A stretch of DNA of 64,000 bases from Polytrichum commune (Eukaryota > Streptophyta > Polytrichopsida > Polytrichales > Polytrichaceae), in NCBI GenBank assembly GCA_950295325.1, contig OX485803.1, positions 6,574,001 to 6,638,000 on the forward strand. The letters run 5' to 3'. Below, piece after piece: positions 24,191 through 37,059 of the stretch. Under the pieces are notes generated by a model. It did no database searches, was not told where the DNA came from, and saw only the letters and a list, made by a program, of their open reading frames with translations. Numbering within the stretch: the first letter of the stretch is position 1; each line of letters opens with the position of its first letter. The translations under genes and the position numbers were made by a program.

Positions 24191-25429
24191 GAGGAAGGTA
24201 TCCATGGATAGTTGGGATATGGAATTTTAAGGATGATTAAAAATTGCAAGGACGAATGTCCAAGACTAAGGAGCGTGGATGAAGAAAAGTTGATGGATGA
24301 GAAGTTTGATGACTATTATTTATATAGGAGAAAGCAGATCGTAAAGTGAAATGATTTGTGTATATAAATAAGGAGACTTCAATTTACATCTAATAAAACT
24401 TGAAACTTCTAAAAGTACCTCTTGATACTATGTACTATATAGGTTGGACTCATGGGAAGGAGAACACACATGCTATGTATTGTATCTCCAAGTTGGGAGA
24501 TGAGCCTTTTAAATCAATAAATGATTGCTTATTCATGTAATAAGTTGATTGGTAAAATTCTGGTGATTGTGAGAAGTTAATCATGCTTGAGTAGATGTTT
24601 GTTACATTGTACTTTGATCCTCCACCAAACTACACACCAATCAAATATAGGTGTCCAAGTAACAAAAGTAACCAAATAAACACTCGCATACCGTACATGC
24701 GACCTGGTGCTCCTGGTAGCAATTGTCGTTGCAATAAATGTTGGACATAGCTGATGATTGAATTTTTGGAGCCACAAAATTGTCTTAAAATTTTCCACAA
24801 TGAGACTGAATAAGATTCCTGCAAGGTACAAAAGGAAGGCAGGAAGATGAAGGGAGAAGTGCACCCGGATATTAGGCCTCGAAGCAAAATGGGAGTCCAA
24901 CCTGTCAGCAAGAGCAGTCGATAATCGGTTGTGTATAGATTACTAAAGGCCTAAGGTTGATGTGTGTTAAGGCAGAAAAATGGAACACGATGAATGTAAG
25001 TTGATTCAGCCAGAAAGAGTGGCTTGAAATTTGTGTAATATTTTTCAGAGATGGAGTAGAGGAAATGATGAGGAATGCAAGTTGTTTTATGATTCTATTC
25101 CATGTAAATAATAGTTACATTTTCTCAAAGAGGCAAGTAAGTCAAAACCCCCTACTGGTATAGTAGAGTCTCCTTAACTTGTGCATCAAAATATCCTATT
25201 CTTTATACAAATTCATGTACACAAAACGGTTTACTCAACTCAATATATGGCACCCAAAAGTGATCCCAAGTGGTGTGAAACATGACCTAATTAGCCAATC
25301 ATTACATCATGCTTATTATTACATCCTTTTCAAGTTACCACTTATACAATTACCTATTTTGGGTTCACACAAAAATCATTCTTCTCCTAGTCTAGTGCAC
25401 CATTAGTGATCATTCACCATTTTCTGTTT
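24191..25429. other. Possible LTR remnant and AT-rich gene-free DNA
   Basis: The first 350 or so bases follow the gypsy polypurine tract and contain ACTATATAGGTTGG and AATAAATGATTGC, plausible promoter-like and polyadenylation-like signals of an LTR. No second LTR is present to confirm this. The remainder shows no gene. Confidence 0.3.
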
Positions 25430-25810
25430 TTCTACCTTATTTGGATAGTTCTCTCTTCATCCACTTCTCATAGGATAAGATACACGCACTTAGTGTGAGA
25501 TGCTCAACGAATCCAAATTGTGCCCACAACCATGTTCCTTATAACTTACGGAGCTCATATAAGTATCTTATTATTATCTAAGTGGAAAAAATTATGCTCA
25601 TTAAGTGGTCATATAGCCCCCCCCCCTGTAATCATGTTGACCGTTGAACCTAGAATGGTTAGCATATTTTGAACATGTAGTCCAATCTCGTCTATGCACA
25701 TGTCTATTTGATGTCCATTCTTAGATCCACATACCTTTCAAATATAGGCGTCCAGATTATTGTTGTGTTGGAATTACACCCACCTACCTTACCAAAACAA
25801 GAAGAGACAA
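25430..25810. repeat. Dispersed ~380-bp repeat, copy A
   Basis: This stretch matches 58314-58697 and about 62300-62645 over nearly its whole length. Shared landmarks in order: TTCTCTCTTCATCCACTTCTC, without its last base, then GGAGCTCATATAAGTATCTT, a poly-C run after GGTCATATAG, GTAGTCCAATCTCG, TTTGATGTCCATTCTTAGA and CAAATATAGGCGTCCAGA, ending near CTACCTTA. No coding frame. The family looks like a non-autonomous element, but boundaries are clearest only in the 58-kb copy. Confidence 0.75.
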
Positions 25811-27790
25811 ATTATGTAAGCTACTTATGACCCTGTCGCCTGATCACAAATCTACTTTAGCTACCAAATGCCACTTGTGAAAACTTCAGTAGGTCCAGGT
25901 TGAGGCTGTAACAACATCGAAGATTTGGGTGGAAACTAAATCAGTTGGTGAAGCAGCGATGCTCAATATCATCCATGTAGCAAAACCCCTGCAAGATCCT
26001 TATGTGAAAGACACAAATATATTTGAACTTCAATTATTCCAAAGTAAGACATAGATCTTTGAAGAAGTGATGTCCTCATGCAGCGATTTTAATTAGGTTT
26101 GTCAAAACATATATCAGTTACGCTTGTAGGATGCGCGAGAATTGTAACGTCTATGTTGACCGTTGAGAAGGAAGAATGATCTGGAGAACAAATCATAAGC
26201 ATCTAATATAAGGACTCGCTACACTCGAGCTCGAGTTGAGAAATCGACATTCCACTTTTCAAAAGCTCGATGCTTGTATTTGAAGAGCTTTTCTACGAAG
26301 TTCAAACTATGTATTGAGAGCATTGCATGACCGGCTTGACCAATTCTTGAAGCTCTCAGTCGTTTGAGCGAGTGGATCTATGAGGCCATGCTCGCTCAAA
26401 GTGAGATATCAAGAGAAGTAGCATCAAACAAAGGAGAATACATAACAAGCAAAAGAATGCTTGATAGCCCATTGAAGACTTTTCCAAGAGCTCGATCTCT
26501 GTAAGCGACATCAAGAGGTATTCTGGGATTTTCACCAAGTCATTTACATGTCATCCCCATCAAGGGAACCTCTTGTATTTGTAAGCCTGCCATGGCATGA
26601 CATTTCGGATAAATTCCTCACACCAACAAATACCCTCATAAATGGGTAGCTCTTAGAATGAAGAGCACTTCCATGTGCTCTTTCAAACACGTAGAAAGCA
26701 ATTTCTCCATGACGTCCGATTTGTGTCCATGAGCAGACCGGATTGAACGATTACCACTAATCAAGTCCTTGCACGTGTGTTGGTTTGAAATTCAACGAAC
26801 TCGTAGCAGATCCTGAAAGGATGCTCAAAACGCGAAGTTGAAACCCAAAGCAAACCAATCCATTTGCCACATTCAAAGCTGTGCAAATCATCAAGTCACT
26901 AAAGAATCACATAATTACCAGAAGAATGGTCAAAGAGTTTATTCATAGTGAACCCAGTGTTACAAGGATAAAAGTTTTTACAGATGGGGCAAAAAAACTG
27001 ATCTTTGTGGCCAGTTGGAACCCCTGGAGTACCCAGTTTCTGTGTTCTGAACTACACTTACGCTTCAAAAGCGAGCAAAACGTTTTGGTTTGAGGGCTTC
27101 AAGAACTCATCCAGCAACGGAGGGGAAAAACGAAGAAGATCCTTCAAGCCCTCGGGATGATTCTATCTCAAGCTCCCAGACTTCTAATGATGTTCTTGTC
27201 GGGTTGTCACAAAGTATGGTAACTTGGGTCTCTCGATCGGACCCTTGATCCGTAAAGTGATCATCGTGGATAGCAGGTCCATTATAATGCACAAGAGTAA
27301 CACACTGACTTAATGATGCCCTGAAGCAAACAACATGAAAGGGCCGGCCTGTGAGTCTCAGAAAAAACATCATCGCAATGTAAGGCGATGATAAAAAAAT
27401 CTTCCGTCGTGATCAATGAGATCTGTACGGGTTAAAAAGAGCTTCCTCCAGCCACAGCACGCTCCATCTGATGTTGCCTGATCAAGGGCCGCCACTCTTA
27501 TAATAAAAATGAGAAAACAAGCTCCTCGATCTGACCTTGAACTACAATTTTTAGATCTGACAGGAAACAGCTCCAGTTAGGGCTGTTATCCTCGCACTGC
27601 CGAAACTTTCATCGTGGAAAAACTTTGAATCCGATCGATTGCCAAGATCCTGTCAATCGAACATGAAAATATATAACTTTTTAAATGGCACTCTCTGAAT
27701 CTGAAAGTGCTTCAAAACTCATGTAGTTTTCTTGCTGAGCTTGAATCTGCTCAGGGTGAGTTGATGTGTTGCTCCAAGCGTTAAAGAACG
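25811..27790. other. Gene-free stretch downstream of the PLP-fold gene
   Basis: No exon chain recognised. The right-hand few hundred bases probably contain the 3' UTR of the minus-strand gene ending at 27791. Open frames at 26356-26538 and 27107-27373 on the minus strand have no recognisable domain; the second could be a read-through part of the UTR. Confidence 0.35.
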
Positions 27791-30530
27791 CTACTCTTCG
27801 CTGTAGTGAGTTTCTTCCATGTATCCAAGTGCCTCCATAGATACGTAGTCCTGATCCCTGAACCGGGTCAAAAATTGCACCAGCCGATACGCATCTTCAA
27901 AGTTGGACATAGGACCAAGAGAGACTTGCACGCACTTGAAGTCCCAGGAGCGATCAAAAACACTCGTGTCCTTAACTCTGTCGCCGACGGGTCCTAGAAG
28001 GTTGGCCACTCCGGGGTTATTAAACGATCCAACTCCGAGTGTGATTTGCTGCCTCGAGGCCAATTTCTGCACTAACTCGGGCATGATGTATTCCCCCGTA
28101 CAGTCCAGCACGTTGAAAGAAATGATATTCCCGCGGGTTTCACTAGAGTAGGGGCTGTAGACATTCACCAAGTGCCAGTCATCGGGGTCCTTGTGTCGGA
28201 GCGCCTTCAGGTTTTGGACGATCCACACGGCAAGTGATCGCACACGCTTGTTGATGACGTTGAGCCCCACTGTCTGCAGGTGCTGTAACCCGAGGTTGAG
28301 ACCAGCGAAGAGTAAGAACGAGAGGCTATTGTCTTCGCAGATAATATGGCAGTCTTTCCCTTGCGTTGGGGCCGCCTTGGGAGTGAGGGTGATGGAATTC
28401 ATCAAGGGAGACTGGTTCACGCAGAAACTGCTCCTCTTGACAAGCAAAAAACCCATGCCGGACGGGTACCCGACCATGTTTTGGAAAGATCCGACCACGA
28501 AGTCGGGCTGGTGGTGTAGCAGGTCCAAGGTGCCAGTTGGAAGAAGAGTGGATACGTCGAGCATGACGTGCCACCCGGACTTGTGTGCCTTCGTAATCCA
28601 GTGCAAAGAGTGGCGAATCCCAGTGATGCTCGATTGGGCCGGGTACACGAAAAGGCTTCCGCTGGGATGGAACAGATGCCTCTTCATCATTGGCCTGATG
28701 TTAGCTTTGGTCATCGAAAGCTCGTTCTCCGATAGAGGTGCTAATACAGGCTTTCCTCCAGCATTCACCGCGGCTGACATGAGCTGTCCACATCAATTGC
28801 ACAAAATTCATCAGCTCGCTTAAAGCAACTATCCCAGTTCATTTGGTGTCAACAAGCTAACAAGCCAACAAGCTAAGGAACCTTTTTAAGATGGTTAACG
28901 TACCAAGGTGAAAATGGTTCACCAATCTGAGAAATTAGTAGACGCTAAATGAGGGTTAGTACCTGACGAACTGCCTCATGGTTGTCCTGGCACAACAAGA
29001 GAGGGCTTCCCTTCTGGAAAGGGTAAGCATCGGCAACCAATCTGCATGCAGCTGTGAAACCGCTGGTAAAAACTACGGTGTACTCCGCTCTGCTGGTGTT
29101 GAACATTTGCAGCAGTCTTCCTTGCGCATCTCCGACATGCTCAGAGAGATGGTTCGAGCTGGATCCGAAGTAGTGACCCTCGGCCATAACGATCCTCATG
29201 TGCTCCTCCATCTGCAAGGCATCATGTGATCAGTGTCAAACAAGGAAACGAGAAACAATTGCAACCCTAGTAGATCTTTATGCTTCAAGTTCGAAAAACC
29301 CGTCCATAGCACAAACAAATTGAAAAGAAGATTTACCTGAAAACGGGACGAAAGAGCAAAGCTCGCGTAGTCCATGTACACATGTCGTTGCAGGCCGAGC
29401 TTCGGGTACTGATCTCGTCGGACGTTCTCAACCGCAAGAGTCTCGAAGTACTCCTCATTCTCCTCAAGGAACCTCTCCTCCGCGTCCATGTAATTCAGAG
29501 AATCGTCGTTAGCGTTATGACTATCTTGAGACGTGTATGAGCAATCTGAAGGCGACCGATCCAGAACCTCCTCGTTGTATCCACAGGGAGCACACCACTC
29601 CCTTGTGCACTCATCGCAGGAACCTAAGGCTTCATCTGACGCCAAAGTTCTGTTACTGTCGCCATTGTTAGGATTGATGATCTTGGGGGGCAGGTAAGGC
29701 TCAAAGCCTCTCCTACTATCGAAGTTGGAGTGCAATGTGCTGTCTACTTCGGCGGTCCAGTTCCTACGGGTTATCTTCTGGGAGTACTCCTTGATGATGT
29801 CGACGCCTAATTTCTTGTTGGACGTCACGGAGACGGGGCTGTGCACTGGGGAGTCGATTCGGTCGACTTCGGCGGGAATCAAAGCGGCATTTATCGTGTG
29901 TTTCTTGCTACGCTCCAGCTTCTTGACTGGCGTCTTAGGATGGACTGGGAACAGACTCTCTGCGAAGGAGAGGACGCTGCTCTCAGAATCAGAATTCGTG
30001 TCATCGCCTCTTGATGCATGCTTAGACTTGCTTCCGAAGCGCTTGCTACCAAACTTCGGCGAATAGTTGTTTCTCGCTTCATTATCACTCTCGGACTGCA
30101 ATTTCATTAGGTTTACATCAGAAAACTCGTTCGGATAACATGAAATCAGATAACACATCGAAAAAGGATCAGCAACCTATCGTGACGAATTTCGAATATC
30201 AGTCTACCTTCGTACATACCAAAAGAAACTAAGGAGCCAGAAGTCTCTAAGCTCCAGATCTGAGTCATCGAGTATATCGACCAGGCCACAAACTCGTGAC
30301 AGACACTCGTGACAGACACTCGTGACAGACTTTAATAGAATAGCTCAGTTGTTATGAGTCGGTGAATCAAATAAGCTACTGAAACACCTATTCAGAGATC
30401 TCGCCGCAGCAAGAACTTGCAGCTATGGATCTTATAACTGCATTTTAGAATCAAGAAACGGCTTAGTCAGATTGAATAGTACCTGATAGTGCGAGGCAGG
30501 CTTGGAACGAAGCTTAGGAAACTTCCACAT
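27791..30530 (-). CDS. Molybdenum-cofactor-sulfurase-like PLP-fold protein lacking the PLP lysine
   Basis: Four minus-strand exons, all phase 0, give 682 residues: 30483-30530 (MWKFPKLRSKPASHYQ), 29337-30095, 28963-29211, 27791-28783. All junctions are GT-AG. The N-terminal third is serine-rich and probably disordered. FLEENEEYFETLAVENVRR then starts the aminotransferase class V fold, as in the plant family of Arabidopsis At5g66950/At2g23520, described as MOCOS-like PLP-transferase proteins. The PLP-ring Asp is kept (MLDV, D428), and DNHEAV matches the ENHNSV-type loop. In true sulfurases the cofactor lysine lies in SFYK(I/L)FG-x-PTG; here the same place reads SFQNMVGYPSG, so Asn454 replaces Lys. 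Related plant proteins also lack it. It is therefore probably not a working transferase; its role is unknown. The start is supported by a short first exon of the kind seen in the family. Confidence 0.92.
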
Positions 30531-32525
30531 TGTATTACGAGCTTCTGCAATGCCACAGCCTCCTCACGCCTCAGAGCTGTGAACTTCTTGCATCTGCACA
30601 AGTACCTCTACCTACTGCATGCGGCGCTTGCACATCACAAACGCTGCAGAGCTCCAGTAAACGAAGTATCGCATTAGCAGCCTCCTACCTCTACTTCACT
30701 TTGAGTTCGCATTTGCATTGCAAGCCTGGAGTCTGTTGTTCTTAATCTCTTTGTAGTGCCCGACCACTAGATTTTGCTTGACAAGACAAGAGAGGGGGTG
30801 GCTTTACAATTTGTATGGCGCCAGCTGAAGCATCTCCCGCCTCGAAACTCGCCGAGAGAATGGCACTCGCTTCTCTCCAGATCAGTCCAGCGAGCTCTGC
30901 TGTGTGATTGGTGTGACTACTGCGGGGAGATCTCCTAAAATGTAGCAAAGCTTCCAACCTTCACATGGATTCACCAGGTTAGTAACTGAGAACTTTTTTG
31001 TGTGAATCCCGCACAAATATTACACCACTCACCAACAGTCATCACAAGTTCAGAGGTGAAGTCTCATCAAAAGGACTCTGAACTTTCTCTACATCTGTCC
31101 ATTATCTACATGTACCTGAGGGATAGATACTTAGATCTGGAGGTGGAGTCGAGTCATAGATACATTACATCTGTTCATTATCTAGATTTTTCCTAGATAT
31201 ATCATCATAGATGGTAGATATACACTGGGAAGGTGGTATTTCTCCCCATTTCCTAGATAGTAGTGTAGATTCCGGGCCCATGTGCATATTCTAAGTTAAC
31301 AGTTACTGTTGGTGCAACTGGCTTGCCTCGGTGTAGTTTAAGTCAAATGTATCCAATTAGTCTATGATTTATATTATTATGTGTACCTTTGATGTCAATA
31401 ATTAATATTTTCATAATAAATATAATAACTCAGCTGATGAATTTTGTTCATGGCCCTGCAGTAGATTCGAGAATAAAGTCTCCGGATGTCGGAATCCAGT
31501 GCTTCAAACTAAGAGGCTAATCACACCGATCAGTTCTAACATCATTTGTCAGCATCTCCGGCTGTAATAATGTGAAAAGTGGTGGGCCATCATCTATTTC
31601 TCAACATAATCCTCCAACAATCGGGGCATGAATCTGAAGGCAACTAAACACACTTCATCAGCTAAGTAATATTATGAAAATGAACTTCAAATCCATCTAT
31701 ACTTATCTCAAGATTTTGACTATTATTGATTAGGTTATAAGTTATATGTCATGTGTCATAAGGCATGGGTCCCTATGGTGAGATGGTGGTTCTAAAAATG
31801 GGGGCATAAAAAAATGGACTTTGGCACCAACGTGATTAAGGGCTTGTTCTTTCTAAAGTTTGTCGAATGAGTTTGTCCCATTCGAGTCTGCTCCCAAAAG
31901 TAGTGGTTGCATGTAGATAGGAGGGCGTTGTAACTAATAAACAACTTCTTAAAACTGACATTTAAGTGTATATGAACAAACCACTTTTATCCAAAAATAA
32001 TCAGGGATGTGCACTTGTGGGATTAAAAAACATCAAAAGTAATAACACAACAACCACAACTTCAAATGATTGTATTTCATTCTCGCCAACCACCATAGTT
32101 GTATAGTTTTGTGGTCTAGCCTATGTGATATTGGTGGTTGGAATTGTCCAAAATTTATACATAAATTCTAATATACTTAAATCCTATTTTTAATATAATT
32201 TAGTTGGTGGGATGCTTATTTGGGATTGCGAGTATTAATGGTCTTGAGGATCCCGGGGGTGTAAGGTTGCGCTTGTGGGAGGGTTGAGTGTGTTGGACAA
32301 TTCATCTAAATTTGTGGGGAGGTGTGGGGTGGACATGTTGAAATTGTGTGTGTTTCAAAGGGGTGGTTGTAACTTTGTCCTAGGTGAAGGGCCAAGGTTG
32401 AGTCCTTGTGTGCCCACAATGCTAGTTGATGCAAGAAAGTGGTGTTCCCAAGTTTTGACCTTGGGTGGGCCCCTTCCCTATCACATTATCTTAGCATTTT
32501 GTTAATGTTGTGGGACATATTCATT
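30531..32525. other. 5' flank of the PLP-fold gene and gene-free DNA
   Basis: The first few hundred bases hold the 5' UTR and promoter of the minus-strand gene starting at 30530. Beyond about 31000 the DNA is AT-rich with no recognisable exon or delimited element. Confidence 0.4.
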
Positions 32526-32708
32526 GTCACTTATTATTTGGAATTACGCAATGCTATACCTTCTTTTACCATTGATGTAATTTTTTACCAAGTAAAGCTG
32601 TTATTGTTCTATAATATCCAAACAACCACTTTGACATTTGTTGGTGAAATATGACATATATATAATAAATATATATATAGCATTGTCTAATTCCAAACAA
32701 TAAGTGAC
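32526..32708. mobile_element. MITE with CACTTAYTATTTGG ends, copy 1
   Basis: The left arm GTCACTTATTATTTGGAATT with ACGCAATGCTATA is inverted at the right arm (TATAGCATTGTCTAATTCC then AAACAATAAGTGAC). Length is 183 bp with an AT-rich middle and no coding frame. Two relatives lie at 34392-34571 and 50603-50782. Confidence 0.75.
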
Positions 32709-33127
32709 AATAACTATCATATTTAGTGTAGTGTTGCACATTATTTCCTACGTGATGATGTATGTTGTGGGTCACACATCGCGTTGCCTGTGGTTAGTCA
32801 CACTATACAATTGCCTATATTATTTACCACAATCAATGTAGTACAATCACCATATTACAGTTGAGGTGGGATGTGGAATGGGGTTACAAAATACTTCAAT
32901 TTCTCTTTCTTTTTTTTGGCACAAATTGAAAATTCAATTGCAAAAAGAACCCAAAATATAACCAACCCAATCATAACAGCGCAGCCCGAGTGGAAATCAA
33001 GAAATAATGCTCAGAATTACTGCAATTTGTCACAACGTAGATCACTTTATCCCTTTCTGCTATTGTGTATTATTGCACAAGAATAACCCAATTTTATGCA
33101 AGCATCATAACATTAAGTCAGTGGATT

Positions 33128-33500
33128 TGGACGGAGTGGATGGATGTAAAGTCTACATGGATTCCTACGTGGCATCGAATGGATCATGTTTCATGATTAC
33201 TTGGACTATCTTTAAAAACCACTTCTTGGAGGTAGACCTACACAAAATTGGGGGACCATGGCACTCTGAATGCTCACAACCGTTGATTTATTCTATTTTA
33301 TCATGTGTGAGGACCCGCATGATTAGAAAGTCATTGAAATAGCATTCGGCTGAGGGCCCGGTCACATATGGCTTCACACTACACGTGAGGGACCTTTACC
33401 ACACTACACGATTTTGGAGGTGTGTTGGGACGGTCTTTAGACACTTTCTTTTGGGCTCTCACAATTGCATGGTCACGGCTCATGGCTCGTGTGTGAAGTG
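33128..33500. repeat. Dispersed repeat carrying one ancestral copy of the 79-bp array unit
   Basis: The sequence from GATGGATGTAAAGTCTACATGG through GAATGCTCACAACCG (each also near 37446 and 37576; the first given here without its last two bases elsewhere) to a single unit TTTTGGAGGTGTGTTGGGAC ... GGTCACGGCTCATGGCTCG matches the DNA leading into the 37.7-39.3 kb array. A second partial copy is at 37060-37347. The element ends in TGTGTGAAGTG, an inverted form of which starts related copies at 40257 and 41766. Confidence 0.8.
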
Positions 33501-33835
33501 ACCAGCCTAACATGACGCACACAAATGTCAGTAGCAAATTGCTGAAGAGTTCAATCAAATCGGCACTTTATTCAGCCAATTTGCTGAAAGTGGAAGATAT
33601 TTGCAAACTGGTCTAAGTATATATTAGATCATCTACACTGATTGAATTGTCAGTGTTCCTTGCCGAGGCCGTCGCTTGCTATAATATATTGAGATTGGGG
33701 ATTTAGGTGGAGGATAAGAATGCCTATATATACTTGGCTGTTTTCTTTCTCCTACTTGACAGTTTAGGCAACTTGAGGTTAGACCAGTGTCTGCAATTTA
33801 ATCCCCGTGGACAGTTTTGAAAGTGTTAACATATA

Positions 33836-34075
33836 AGGTCAAGGCATCTGTAGTCGACCAGGTTCATTTAACCGCTCATTAGGGTCATGTAATGTTGACA
33901 TAGTTGAGTTTTATATTTTTCAGGCGAGCGGAGTTAAGGTTTATGTGGTGACGGTGGCTTGTGATTGATTGTTCTCATAAGAGTTCTGGCAACTATTGTA
34001 GCCAAACATCAAGAGTTAGAGGAGTGGTTATGGGTTAACCTATTGATTGTGTGTAACCCTAAAATTTACGCTTCA
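33836..34075 (+). repeat. Dispersed repeat, inverted partner of 50850-51096
   Basis: AAGGTCAAGGCATCTGTAGT, CATTTAACCGCTCA, AGGGTCATGTAATG, GTTTATGTGGTG and GTGGCTTGTGATTGAT follow here in order, and all reappear in reverse complement at 50850-51096. The two copies have clearly diverged, with small gaps. No coding frame spans it. Confidence 0.75.
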
Positions 34076-34391
34076 AAATTTGTAGCAATTCTCATATTCA
34101 TGATTTCTTTTTAAATATTTGTATTCTTCTCAAATCTTCCCCACTGTTACTCCTCCTAAATAAATGCAAACCCTCTAATTTTATCAATTATAGATGCCTC
34201 AACCTTGGGGGCCATAATTGTTGTGGGGAGAGCAAACTATCACATACAAGCATGATACCTATCATTCATCCAACAAAAAAGCCTTGAACTAGTATACATC
34301 TTGAGCGGGTATTTTTTAGCTAACTTGACATTGGATAGTATCACTTACAACTCTAAAGATCCCAAAATAGGCTACATTGATTATCCAATTT

Positions 34392-34571
34392 GTGCGTGTT
34401 ACTATTTGGAGTTACGCAATGCTATAACTACTTAACAAGAATGGTATATTATACAAAGCAAAGTCATTTGTGTTCTATGAATTCGAACAACCTATTGAAC
34501 TTTTGTTAGTAAAAATCGAATTCACGAGTAAGATGTTTTTGCATTGCGTGACCCCAAATAATAACATACAC
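34392..34571. mobile_element. MITE with TTACTATTTGG ends, copy 2
   Basis: The left arm GTTACTATTTGGAGTTACGC with AATGC is inverted at the right (GCATTGCGTGACCCC then AAATAATAAC). About 180 bp, non-coding, in the same family as 32526-32708. Confidence 0.72.
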
Positions 34572-35830
34572 TAATTGGGATAATGAGTGTAGTCTTAGTC
34601 ATTTGTATGATCGGTCACAATCCTATAGATAGTCAAATTTGAATGTTGAGTGGATGAGAAGTATGGTCATATGCAATAATCCTTGTTGGCTTCTTGTCTC
34701 TCTCTTTCTCATTCTCTTATATGGATTGAACAATTAATTTTATTACGAGGTAATAGCTGAGGTGCACTAAAATCCACTTATTTAACATGAAATCATGAAT
34801 ATTGTATATATATATATGGGTGTGTGTGTGTGTTTTAGTGTGGGATGAAAACAACATGCTAAGTTCATTCTAGTGACCTCTCATGTTTTTTCCTACATTG
34901 CAGTAGTGTCAGATGCCACCTTCTATGGTTGTCACATGATTATTCACATGGGTTGATGATGAATAGTGTGGGCCACACTAAATAGTCTGCATAGTGCAGT
35001 GATATACCTATTGCATCTCAGAATGGTGGATTCAAAGGAAAATAAAGTCCTGAGAAACGGATTCTAAGAGTTCATTTCAGTCACATATAAAGACGTACAT
35101 GAGTACTTTGTGTAAGATTCGTCTACGTCAGTTGCCTGTAACAATGGAATGTTTTGAACCAAGTAGAGGGAGAACAAATTTTTAATCTTTGTGGTGACAA
35201 TATGCTCTCAAGTGCCCGGATTTCTGAATCTGGTAGGTTCAAAGGCTATTTAACTTAGTGGTTGACAGTTACTCCATCATGTGTCCCAAACATGACTTGA
35301 CATTCGCCGTTATTCACCGATGTGGGCCCTCTAAATATAATAGTCAGATGTTGGGAGTTCAATCTCAATTTAAGTCTCCATGCACAATTTTTCGAGCATT
35401 TGACTGTTATGTTTTTAAGAGTCCATGGAACAAAAGCTACATGTTGAGTAATGTTATGAATCTCACCTTTGGGGTAAGGGGGGTAAAAATGTGACAATTG
35501 CATAATAGCCCAATGGGTATCATAATAAAGGGGCTAAATTGACAGTATATTAGGGGCTCTTGAAAGAAAAGATGGGACGGAAATGGTAAGCATATGGGTA
35601 AATGTGTGTGTGTGTGTACACGTGTGTTTCCATAGGAACAAATTGAGGGAAAGAGGGAATCCTTGCATACAAGCGTATCTCTCGTTCATCCAACATAAGT
35701 TTTGAATTAGTATGTAGTCCACATGGTAGTATTTCTAGTTCATTTGACACCAAAATTAGTTTCAAATATCATGAATTCGTCTAAACAAAGTCACTTGAGA
35801 TGAATAAGTGACAAACTTAAAGGGCATTAA
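34572..35830. other. AT-rich gene-free stretch with simple repeats
   Basis: It contains a TA/TG microsatellite at 34805-34834, a GTGTGGGCCACACTAAATAG motif near 34969 and a TG run near 35604. No gene recognised. Confidence 0.45.
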
Positions 35831-35951
35831 GGGTTAGTTTCCATGTAGGCCGCTCACCCACCATATTTTGGTGAAAAAATAGATTTCAACATGTAAAATT
35901 TATAGTTCTGCTAGAATTTGATGGGCAAGCGGTCTGCATGAAATCTAACCC
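35831..35951. mobile_element. Tourist-like MITE, 121 bp, TSD TAA
   Basis: The left end GGGTTAGTTTCCATGTAGGC is inverted at the right (GCATGAAATCTAACCC), and TAA flanks both sides (35828-35830 and 35952-35954). GGG-starting ends and a TWA target duplication are typical of PIF/Harbinger-derived Tourist MITEs. Confidence 0.8.
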
Positions 35952-37059
35952 TAAGTTTTTGTGATTGCATGGATGAGGGGTACACTCATATATGATAATT
36001 CCCTCTCTCCCAAAATTGAGGATCCATTGCTAAGAGCAATAAATGCACCACATGAAGCCCTTTGTCCCCAAATAACCACTCACCTACTTATGTTTGCCAT
36101 CAAATTGCATCAAACTCATCAAGAACACCATGCTTGACAACATCACGAGCATCCTCATACTTTGTCTTGGCCTTCAGCCAAATCAAGCATGCCTAAGGTA
36201 TGTGGGCCTTAATTGAAATGATAACAATCTTATGCATACGCCTATAGGTGAGTGGTCTATGGCAAAACTTATAATTAAGAGTGGACACCAAGAGACATGT
36301 GTCACCATGAGATTGGCCTTATATTATGTTCATAATACAAACTACCCACTCTAGGTTTTTATGCTTCATTTTAACCTTTTATAACTTTCGCATCTCAACT
36401 CCAATTTCAACACTTGAAGCAACAATCTTCAAAATTCACAACTTTGCAATTCACGTTAAGAGCCATGGCAGTCAAGAATCATGAATGATGCAAAATTATG
36501 ATTTATGAAAAATTCATAAATATTCCTACAATTAGAATATGTCACTCAAGTGCCTCACTTATTGAGGTGAATTTATATTTGCATTTATATCCAAGAAACT
36601 GGGGGGGGGGGGTCCAAAACACCCCTTCATAAACTTTACTTTCAAATTCAATATTGGTTCCTCAAACTAGGAAAACCATTGAATGAAGATTGTCCAAATT
36701 TGGCATGAAAGTTGCCACATTAGTGCCACTTCATCTTCTCATACTTTGGACCGGGACCCTAGGTTCCAAAAATCTCTCCCAACCAACATGATCACTTGGT
36801 TTTGGGAGTTTCTTTGGCATTGGACCAAGCTAGTGTAAAACCCGAGGAATGTTATTTCACGAACAAGCTCACACAAGTTTGCTCATGTTTGGGCAAATTC
36901 GATTTCCATCCAGTGCTCCCCATAACCATTTTTATAAAAAAAAAGATCACAAGCAAGTTCAAGAATATCTTCATAAAACCCCAAGCAAGGTGATTTTTTT
37001 TGGAGGTTGCCCAAACTACTTGAACTGCGTTGGATAAGATTAAACTTAAGTACAATACT
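35952..37059. other. AT-rich gene-free stretch
   Basis: No gene recognised. It contains a 13-base G run at about 36600-36612. Confidence 0.4.

Noticed and set aside
27107-27373. Extra minus-strand exon downstream of the PLP-fold gene
   Set aside because: The gene already has a proper stop at 27791 and the frame matches no known domain.
28191-28823. 210-codon plus-strand frame opposite the PLP-fold exon
   Set aside because: Antisense shadow; the minus-strand frame has clear family motifs and spliced neighbours.
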